From: Citromicrobium sp.
Lineage (GTDB): Bacteria; Pseudomonadota; Alphaproteobacteria; Sphingomonadales; Sphingomonadaceae
Assembly (NCBI GenBank): GCA_002712945.1
Contig: PAVA01000077.1
Coordinates: 1-13,025, forward strand
Reading direction: 5' to 3'
DNA length: 13,025 nucleotides
Part shown: positions 7,818 to 13,025 of the stretch, in pieces
Numbering within the stretch: the stretch's first letter is position 1
Layout: each line of letters opens with the position of its first letter
Made by a program: the position numbers and the translations under genes
The notes under the pieces: generated by a model
Told to the model about the DNA's origin: nothing
The model's input: the letters and a program-made list of their open reading frames with translations, nothing else
The model's database searches: none

Positions 7818-8849
7818 TTACTGACCGCCCGAGCCGTAGTCCGCCGAGGCCCATACGCGCCCGTCGACCGGGCGGCGCTGTCCGAAGCCGCGATAAAGCG
7901 CCCCGGTGATCGATGCGATCCGCTCGTCGCGCGAGGCACGCGCAGCCAGCTTCTGCGAGCGGTTGCCATTTTCGACCGCCATCGACGGGCTCTGGCCGGT
8001 CACGTAGATCGCGGCGGCGATCGGGCGACCATCGGGTGTAAAGAAGATGCCGATATCGCTTGCGGTGCGGCTCAGCGTGCCGGTCTTGTGCGCGAGGTTG
8101 GCGCTGTCGGGCAGCGCCGAGGTCATCCGCCGCTTGCCGGTAACGGTCCCCGACATCGCGTTCATGAGTACCTGACGCGAATAGGCGCTGAGCCACTTGC
8201 CCTGGTAAATCCCGGCGAGAAGCTGGCCCATTGCGCGCGGCGTGGCGCTGTCCTCGAAGGCGATCTGCGAGGCCGGATCGATCCGCCCGTCCTCGCGCAC
8301 GAGGGTCGCGATGTCGCGGGTCAGCTCGAAATCGTAAATCCCCGCGACCTGCCGCATCCACGCATTGACCGCGCGCGGCCCGCCCACGGCCTTGAGCAGG
8401 GCGTCGGTGCAGTCGTTGCAGCTGCGGGTAATCATCAGGTCGAGGTGTTCGCGCCCCGAAATATAGGTCCCGCGGCCCGGCAGCTCGAACTCGCTCGACA
8501 GGCTCCAGCGCCCCTGGTCGACACCGGCAAGGAAGGTCGCGGCGATCGCCACCTTGCTGGTGCTGGCCATCGGGAAGCGCTGATCGGCAAGAATGCCGAT
8601 TTCCTCACCCGTGGCGAGGTCGACCGCGTAGACCCCGATTCGCCCCTGCGAGCCATCGGCGAGGGTCGCGATCTGCCGCTCGAACTGCGAATCGTAAACC
8701 GCCTCGAAACTTTGCGGCGCCCGCACCTCGGTGCCGAGCATGCTGTCGAACTGGGCCTCCAGCGAAACCTGCTGCGCCGAGGCGGGCGAGAGGGGGAGTG
8801 CGGCGGCTGCCAGCGCCAGTGCGAATGTCGACCCGAGTTTCCTAAGCAT
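7818..8849 (-). CDS. Secreted class A beta-lactamase-like serine hydrolase
   Basis: A 343-aa exported protein of the class A beta-lactamase/penicillin-recognising fold. A signal peptide (MLRKLG, hydrophobic core, ASA-QQ) is likely cut after A25, so it should act in the periplasm. Motifs: S96-T-S-K99 (nucleophile box, equivalent to S70-x-x-K73), S143-C-N145 (SxN box) and K255-T-G257 (KTG box). The omega-loop region (about 176-200) lacks the usual ExxLN; residues 177-184 read LTRDIATL and E186 is the only nearby Glu candidate, so deacylation may be weak or differently arranged. Both cysteines of the protein form a CxxC (C144-C147) inside the SxN box. I chose the ATG at 8849 because it gives a cleaner signal peptide; the ATG at 8861 adds MDGV and is the alternative. 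It could be a true beta-lactamase, a peptidoglycan-related hydrolase or a penicillin-binding sink. Fold confident, activity not. Confidence 0.85.
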   Translation of the reverse strand: MLRKLGSTFALALAAAALPLSPASAQQVSLEAQFDSMLGTEVRAPQSFEAVYDSQFERQIATLADGSQGRIGVYAVDLATGEEIGILADQRFPMASTSKVAIAATFLAGVDQGRWSLSSEFELPGRGTYISGREHLDLMITRSCNDCTDALLKAVGGPRAVNAWMRQVAGIYDFELTRDIATLVREDGRIDPASQIAFEDSATPRAMGQLLAGIYQGKWLSAYSRQVLMNAMSGTVTGKRRMTSALPDSANLAHKTGTLSRTASDIGIFFTPDGRPIAAAIYVTGQSPSMAVENGNRSQKLAARASRDERIASITGALYRGFGQRRPVDGRVWASADYGSGGQ

Positions 8850-8884
8850 GACCCCGTCCATAGACTGTTGCTCGTGTTCGCATC

Positions 8885-8913
8885 ATTAATGCGCGAGCTT
8901 AACGCGGGCTCAA
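8885..8913 (-). promoter_or_regulatory. Weak candidate promoter for the serine hydrolase
   Basis: On the minus strand TTGAGC (complement of 8908-8913), 17 nt, then ATTAAT (complement of 8885-8890). The -35 and spacing are reasonable but the -10 lacks the important second-position A. It lies 35 nt upstream of the preferred ATG in the 144-nt stretch 8850-8993, in which I see nothing else convincing. Confidence 0.25.
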
Positions 8914-8993
8914 GCATAAAAGGAGGGTTGCGCGAGATTGGCACGACCGATCGCACAAATCCTGCGACAGGCCGAGGGAACCGGCGCGCAAAT

Positions 8994-9401
8994 TCAGCTC
9001 TCGGCGATCACGGTGGCAATCTTTTCAAGCGGTTCGCCGGTCAGGGTCTTGTCGATTTCGCCCACCAGCGCCTTCTCCAGCTCGGTATGATAATGCCGCC
9101 GCATCTCGCCCAGCGTCTTAGGATCGGCCAGGACCATCAGCTGCGAAAGCTCGCCCGAGACCGCCTTGGCATTGAGCCATTCGGCAACCGCTGCGCCATG
9201 CGCCAGCTCGTTCAGATCGGTCGCGCCGGTCCGCTGGCTGACATCGTCCTGGTGGCGCACGCCCGCGCTGAAATTGCTCGGATCGAGATCGGGTTGCTCG
9301 ACCATCTCCAGCTTCGGCTCGAACGGCTTGCCGCTATTGCGCAGGAGCATGAAGCGATTGCCGTCGACGACGGCGACGTGGGCGTTATGCGGTAATTTCA
9401 T
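8994..9401 (-). CDS. Host-attachment-family protein (PF10116-like)
   Basis: A 135-aa soluble protein without signal peptide or membrane segment. It resembles the family annotated as 'protein required for attachment to host cells'. The N-terminal AHVAVVDGNRFMLLRN (7-22) looks like the first strand and turn of its alpha/beta fold. The C-terminal part LADPKTLGEMRRHYHTELEK (91-110), followed by EIDKTLTGEPLEKI, matches the family's characteristic end. The family name comes from a plant-associated context; similar proteins occur widely in free-living alphaproteobacteria and their biochemical role is unknown, so 'attachment' should not be taken literally. The start at 9401 is supported by AAAGGAGAG on the minus strand (AGGAG at 9411-9415, 9 nt upstream). 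It is divergent from the DUF305-LVIVD gene and shares a 124-nt regulatory region with it. The serine hydrolase lies downstream on the same strand, 144 nt away, and is probably separate. Confidence 0.8.
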   Translation of the reverse strand: MKLPHNAHVAVVDGNRFMLLRNSGKPFEPKLEMVEQPDLDPSNFSAGVRHQDDVSQRTGATDLNELAHGAAVAEWLNAKAVSGELSQLMVLADPKTLGEMRRHYHTELEKALVGEIDKTLTGEPLEKIATVIAES

Positions 9402-9454
9402 AGGGCATCTCTCCTTTGCCGAACCAACACACGGACGCGCGAAATGTTGCGTGG

Positions 9455-9490
9455 TGCCCGCGAAAAATCCGCCCCTTCCCTGTGCGGGCA
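9455..9490. repeat. Inverted repeat in the divergent promoter region
   Basis: TGCCCGC (9455-9461) and GCGGGCA (9484-9490) are perfect 7-bp arms separated by 22 nt. They lie midway between the divergent starts at 9401 and 9526. This could be a two-half-site operator or a leader hairpin. The rest of 9402-9525 holds two ribosome sites but no promoter I can defend. Confidence 0.35.
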
Positions 9491-9513
9491 AAAGCGGTAA
9501 GTTCGTTCCAAAC

Positions 9514-9518
9514 AGGAG
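9514..9518 (+). promoter_or_regulatory. Ribosome binding site fixing the DUF305-LVIVD start
   Basis: AGGAG sits 7 nt before the ATG at 9526. The frame is open back to 9166, but only this ATG has the ribosome site and a signal peptide directly after it, and the upstream part overlaps the divergent gene. Confidence 0.75.
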
Positions 9519-9525
9519 AAACATC

Positions 9526-11793
9526 ATGACGATCCGCGCTCTGGCCGCCACCGGCAGCCTCCTTGCCCTTGCATCGACTTTGGCCGCGCCGCTCGCCGCG
9601 CAGGACGCGCCGATCATCCAGCCGGGCGCTCCGGGATCGGAAAATCGCACGCTCGCCGCCGAGGATGCGACCAAGCTGGCCGGGACCGTGTTCACGCCCG
9701 CCGATGCGCGCTTCATGCAGATGATGATCCCGCACCATACGCAGGCGCTGGAAATGACCGCGCTGGTCGAGGAGCGGACGAGCAACGAGGATGTCATCGC
9801 GCTCGCCGGGCGGATCGAGGCCGGGCAGGACGACGAGATCGCCTTCATGCGCGAATGGCTCACCTCGCGCGGCCAACCGGTCCAGATGAGCCATGCGAAC
9901 ATGGGCGGGATGAGCCATGCCGAGCACATGGCCGCGATGGGCATGGCCACGCCCGATCAGCTGGCCCGGCTCGCCACCCTGACCGGCAGCGAGTTCGACG
10001 CCTTTTTCATCGAGTTGATGACCCGGCACCACCGCGGTGCGATCGACATGGTGGACGATCTGCTGCGCCAGCCCGGCACCGCCTACGACCCGGTGATGTT
10101 CGAGTTCGTCAACGACATCAAGACCGAGCAGCAGGGCGAGATCGAGCGGCTGAATGCGGTCGGCGCGAAGCTTTCTGCCGATCCGCGCGCCACGCTCTCG
10201 CCCGGTTTCCGCGACGCGGGCGAGGCGATTTCCAACCTGCGCCTTGTCACCGCAATGCCCAAGCCGACCGGCTTCTTCGATCCGGCCAACCCGGCGCAGC
10301 TGCAGCCGCGTATCGTGGATGAAGAAGAGGAGAGCGAGGAGGCCGAGGAGGACGAGGGCGAAGAGGAGGCCGTGCTCGCCGATGCGACCCGGCCCGATCC
10401 GCGCGAGGCGGACGAGGACGAGGAGAGCAAGGACCGCTTCGGCCAGCGCGGCTCGCTGCTCAGCTTCGCCAATACCGACATGGCCTTCTCGGGCGATCTG
10501 CTGGTGGCGGGCAATTACCACGGCTGGAACGCCTATCGCCTCGGCGAGGACGGCGTGCCCACACTCGTCAGCTCGGTCGTGTGTCCGGGCGGGCAGGGCG
10601 ACGTCTCGATCGTCGGCGATATCCTCATCATGAGCGTGCAGGACAGCCGCGCCCGCGTCGATTGCGGGCTGCAGGGTGTCGAGGGCCGGGTCAGCGCGGA
10701 TCGTTTCCGGGGCCTGCGCATCTTCGACATCTCCGACATCACCAATCCGCGCCAGGTCGGCCAGGTGCAGACCTGCCGGGGCAGCCACACGCACTCGGTC
10801 GTCTCGGCCGACGAGCGCCGGATCGTGGTCTATAATTCGGGCACCAGCTACGTGCGCGACGACGAGGAACTCGAAGGCTGCTTCGACAGCGCGGGCGACG
10901 AGACCGCGCTGTTCAGCATCGACGTGATCGAGATTCCGCTGGCCCGGCCCGCCGATGCGCTGATCGTCGATTCCCCGCGCGTCTTCGCAAAGGATGGCCA
11001 GATCGCCGGTCTGTGGCGCGGGGGCGACCATGGCGAGGGCACCCAGGAAACCTACGTTACCAACCAGTGCCACGACATCACCGTGTTCCCCTCGCTCAAT
11101 ATCGCGGCAGGCGCGTGCTCGGGCAATGGCATCATCCTCGACATTTCGGAGCCGACCGCGCCCAAGCGGATCGACGACGTGACCGACAAGGGCTTCGCCT
11201 ACTGGCACTCGGCGACCTTCAACAACGATGGCACCAAGGTGCTGTTCACCGACGAATGGGGCGGGGGCGGCCGTCCGCGCTGCCAGGCGGGCGACCCGCG
11301 CGAGTGGGGCGCCGACGCGATCTATTCGCTAAAGGACGGCAAGCTCTCGTTCGAGAGCCTCTACAAGCTGCCCGCGCCGCAGGGCGACAAGGAGAACTGC
11401 GTCGCGCATAACGGATCGATCATCCCCGTGCCGGGGCGCGATATCTTCGTCCAGGCATGGTATCAGGGCGGGATTTCGGTGATCGACTTCACCGACGCCG
11501 CCAATCCGGTGGAGATCGCCTATTTCGATCGCGGCCCGGTGGACGAGGACCAGCTCGTCACCGGCGGCTACTGGTCGGCCTACTGGTACAATGGCCGCAT
11601 CTACGCGACCGAGATCGCCCGCGGGCTCGACGTCTTCGCGCTCGAGCCGAGCGAATTCCTCACCGCGGAGGAAATCGCGGCAGCCGAGGCGGCTCAGTAT
11701 CAGGGCGACGTGTTTAACCCGCAGACCCAGACGCAGGTGACCTGGCCGGAGGATGTGCTGGCCGCAGTGGAGGCCAGCCGCAAGGGCGGGTGA
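9526..11793 (+). CDS. Secreted DUF305 - acidic linker - LVIVD beta-propeller protein
   Basis: A 755-aa exported fusion protein. Residues 1-25 are a signal peptide (cleavage near APLAA-QD). Residues about 50-215 are a DUF305 helical domain with duplicated His-His motifs: MMIPHH (H70-H71) and MTRHH (H168-H169). Between them, 121-140 has six Met and three His, a pattern suiting copper binding; the Synechocystis copper protein CopM belongs to DUF305. A linker at about 265-300 is very acidic (14 of residues 265-281 are Asp/Glu). Residues about 308-710 are LVIVD-type repeats forming a probable beta-propeller: GLRIFDISDITNPRQVGQV (396-414), GIILDISEPTAPKRI (535-549) and GISVIDFTDAANPVEIAYF (649-667). 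Eight cysteines (353, 380, 417, 452, 515, 531, 586, 625) lie in this half and could form disulfides or bind metal. The start at 9526 has AGGAG upstream. It is co-transcribed with the small lipoprotein 4 nt downstream. Metal handling is inferred; the function of the propeller is unknown. Confidence 0.88.
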   Translation: MTIRALAATGSLLALASTLAAPLAAQDAPIIQPGAPGSENRTLAAEDATKLAGTVFTPADARFMQMMIPHHTQALEMTALVEERTSNEDVIALAGRIEAGQDDEIAFMREWLTSRGQPVQMSHANMGGMSHAEHMAAMGMATPDQLARLATLTGSEFDAFFIELMTRHHRGAIDMVDDLLRQPGTAYDPVMFEFVNDIKTEQQGEIERLNAVGAKLSADPRATLSPGFRDAGEAISNLRLVTAMPKPTGFFDPANPAQLQPRIVDEEEESEEAEEDEGEEEAVLADATRPDPREADEDEESKDRFGQRGSLLSFANTDMAFSGDLLVAGNYHGWNAYRLGEDGVPTLVSSVVCPGGQGDVSIVGDILIMSVQDSRARVDCGLQGVEGRVSADRFRGLRIFDISDITNPRQVGQVQTCRGSHTHSVVSADERRIVVYNSGTSYVRDDEELEGCFDSAGDETALFSIDVIEIPLARPADALIVDSPRVFAKDGQIAGLWRGGDHGEGTQETYVTNQCHDITVFPSLNIAAGACSGNGIILDISEPTAPKRIDDVTDKGFAYWHSATFNNDGTKVLFTDEWGGGGRPRCQAGDPREWGADAIYSLKDGKLSFESLYKLPAPQGDKENCVAHNGSIIPVPGRDIFVQAWYQGGISVIDFTDAANPVEIAYFDRGPVDEDQLVTGGYWSAYWYNGRIYATEIARGLDVFALEPSEFLTAEEIAAAEAAQYQGDVFNPQTQTQVTWPEDVLAAVEASRKGG

Positions 11794-11797
11794 GGGT

Positions 11798-12280
11798 GTG
11801 CTGCGACTGGTTCTGCTTCCGGCGGCGGCCACGCTCGGATTTGCTTCGTGCAATGCCGCGCCGCCGGAAGTGGGCGAACAACGGGCCATCATGGCCCGGA
11901 TCGAGCAGCTCGTCGCACTTCCCGATGGGGCATCCCCTCTCGATGCGTATTCTCGCAACTACGCCAGACAATCCGACGGGACGATCGTGGCGCACTATGT
12001 TCTGCCGCATCCGGTTCTTGACGATGACAGCATAGATGCCGGCTGCTCGGCGATGACCGAAGATTCTGAACTCCGTCCATGTACCGAGGACGAGATCAAG
12101 GACATGCGGGAGATGGATGAACGGATTGCCGCAACATTTGGCGAAGCGAATCAGTCACGTTGGTTTGCCAGCCCTGGCGAATTGCCATCGATGTATGATG
12201 GGGGCTGCGCGCAGATTGAGATTGTTTTCGATCCGGTGGCCGGACACTTCGACCGGGTTCAATGCAATGGGGTGGTCTAG
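11798..12280 (+). CDS. Small lipoprotein of unknown function, GTG start
   Basis: A 160-aa predicted lipoprotein that I do not recognise. The GTG at 11798 is the only start that yields a signal: VLRLVLLPAAATLGFASC, with lipobox FASC and C18 lipidated. The mature protein has four more cysteines (near residues 97, 109, 143 and 157), which could form two disulfides. The rest is mixed alpha/beta-looking sequence without catalytic motifs. The GTG lies 4 nt after the stop of the DUF305-LVIVD gene, so the two are almost certainly one operon with coupled translation, suggesting a shared job at the envelope. Base composition is lower than its neighbours: 34 of 60 G+C in 12121-12180 and 32 of 60 in 12181-12240, against 39 of 60 in 11641-11700. 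This could mean recent acquisition, low expression or relaxed selection. Its stop is 3 nt from the stop of the convergent TPR gene, with no terminator between. Confidence 0.72.
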   Translation: MLRLVLLPAAATLGFASCNAAPPEVGEQRAIMARIEQLVALPDGASPLDAYSRNYARQSDGTIVAHYVLPHPVLDDDSIDAGCSAMTEDSELRPCTEDEIKDMREMDERIAATFGEANQSRWFASPGELPSMYDGGCAQIEIVFDPVAGHFDRVQCNGVV

Positions 12281-12283
12281 CCC

Positions 12284-13025
12284 CTACAACCGCTCCATCG
12301 ACAGCCAGGCATCTTCCCCGCGCCAGACCTTGTCGAACGCCATTTTCGCCGCCTGCGCTTCGAGCCGGTGGCCCAGCTTCCGCTCGGTCTGTTCGAGCCC
12401 GTAGAGCGCCAGCGCGCCGTTCGGCGCGGCGAGCAGTGCGGCGCGGAAGGCCTGCCGCGCATCCTCGTACCGTCCCGCCTGAAAGTATGCCGCCCCCAGT
12501 GACTGCTCGACCGGGTAATACCAGAAGGGCGGCTCGCTATAGGGGATGACCTGCTGCAGCTCGGTGGCGCGGGTGAAATGCGCGATGGCCTCTTCGGACC
12601 GCGCATCCGCCATCGCCTCGCGCCCCTTCGCCACTGCGACCGCTACCCCGAGGATCGAGCTCGCGGGGAAGAAATTGGCGTCCATCTTTGCGATGACAGG
12701 CGTTTTGATCAGCGCTTCCATCGCCGCGATCTCGGCATTGAATGCCTCGCCATCCCGGGTCTGTGCGAAAGCGACCGCGCGCGCATAGTGGCGCATCGCT
12801 TCGACATACTCGAGCGGGTGCTCGCTCGCCGTGCGCGCGAGGATCGCATCGGGTGAGCCATATTCGGCATAGGCGAAGTAGGGCGCAGCATAGATCGCCT
12901 GGACCCAGTAGAGGTCGCGGCCCGTCTCGACATCGAGGATCCGTTCGAGCTTGGCCGACTGGGTGACGATGGTGTGCAGATCGCCCATCATCTGCGCCGA
13001 GGTCAGCAGGAAATGAACGTTGTGC
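12284..13025 (-). CDS. TPR-repeat protein (N-terminus outside window)
   Basis: The C-terminal 246 residues of a tetratricopeptide-repeat protein; the frame stays open to base 13025, so the start lies beyond the window. The first visible residues, HNVHFLLTSAQMMGD, match the PHN-x-HFL-x-x-A-x-MEG segment of a large TPR family that usually carries HMPSHIF motifs further toward the N-terminus, outside this window. Recognisable helical repeats include LGAAYFQAGRYEDARQAFRAAL and the repeat following it, APNGALALYGLEQTERKL. An earlier pair includes EAIAHFTRATEL. The protein probably acts as a binding scaffold; partner and cell location cannot be told because any signal peptide is missing. It converges with the small lipoprotein at 12280 (3-nt gap), so the two transcripts must overlap at their 3' ends unless termination occurs inside a gene. 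Confidence 0.8.
   Translation of the reverse strand, partial: HNVHFLLTSAQMMGDLHTIVTQSAKLERILDVETGRDLYWVQAIYAAPYFAYAEYGSPDAILARTASEHPLEYVEAMRHYARAVAFAQTRDGEAFNAEIAAMEALIKTPVIAKMDANFFPASSILGVAVAVAKGREAMADARSEEAIAHFTRATELQQVIPYSEPPFWYYPVEQSLGAAYFQAGRYEDARQAFRAALLAAPNGALALYGLEQTERKLGHRLEAQAAKMAFDKVWRGEDAWLSMERL

Noticed and set aside
9501..9509. GTTCGTTC resembling half-sites of an alphaproteobacterial LexA box
   Set aside because: The two GTTC are adjacent rather than separated by 7 nt, so this does not fit GTTC-N7-GTTC.
9402..9525. EcfG-type stress promoter (GGAAC, 16-17 nt, CGTT) for the host-attachment gene
   Set aside because: A GGAAC occurs on the minus strand, but no CGTT follows at the required distance.
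9385..11208. A 607-codon minus-strand frame opposite the DUF305-LVIVD gene
   Set aside because: It is a composition shadow; the plus strand has a signal peptide, a ribosome site and repeated domain motifs.
1..13025. CRISPR arrays, insertion sequences, tRNA/rRNA genes, toxin-antitoxin pairs, prophage genes
   Set aside because: No regularly spaced repeats, transposase motifs, tRNA-like folds or such gene pairs were seen by reading both strands; the host-attachment-family protein is not evidence of a prophage.

Overview
The window is about 13 kb of high-GC DNA (around two thirds G+C). It looks like an alphaproteobacterium of the Sphingomonadales/Erythrobacteraceae type. The reasons are a two-ring CDC48-like ATPase, an HWE-type histidine kinase, a host-attachment-family protein, the style of the lipoprotein and secretion signals, and strong G/C third positions. 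This placement is inferred from family knowledge and was not tested. The coding sequences are tightly packed, with no rRNA, tRNA, insertion sequence or CRISPR array, and no gap longer than 300 bases.

Layout. (1) 1-1887, plus strand: 3' part of a CDC48/VCP-like AAA+ ATPase, cut by the window edge. It converges on (2) a minus-strand operon read from 7240 down to 1927: polA, then a CHASE3/HWE sensor histidine kinase 2 nt after it, then an MscS-type channel 32 nt further on. (3) 7241-7463 is a divergent intergenic region with a clear sigma-70 promoter and abutting palindrome, driving a 90-aa lipoprotein (7464-7736) whose mature part is extremely acidic. A strong, apparently bidirectional terminator (7760-7797) ends that gene. 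(4) Two minus-strand genes follow: a secreted class-A-beta-lactamase-like serine hydrolase without a recognisable deacylation loop, and a host-attachment-family protein. (5) Reading away from the latter across a 124-nt divergent region is a plus-strand pair: a large secreted DUF305 + acidic linker + LVIVD beta-propeller protein and, 4 nt after it, a small lipoprotein with a GTG start. (6) The window ends in the 3' part of a minus-strand TPR protein that converges with the small lipoprotein, 3 nt apart.

How the genes may work together. Four products carry export signals (two lipoproteins, the serine hydrolase and the DUF305-LVIVD protein) and two more are membrane proteins, so the middle and right of the window are mainly envelope biology. 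The most unusual unit is the DUF305-LVIVD protein with its coupled lipoprotein. It combines a His/Met-rich, probably copper-binding module with a cysteine-containing beta-propeller and has no assigned function. The polA-kinase-channel operon joins DNA replication/repair to envelope sensing, and no response regulator is present in the window. I found no complete defence, toxin-antitoxin or mobile system.
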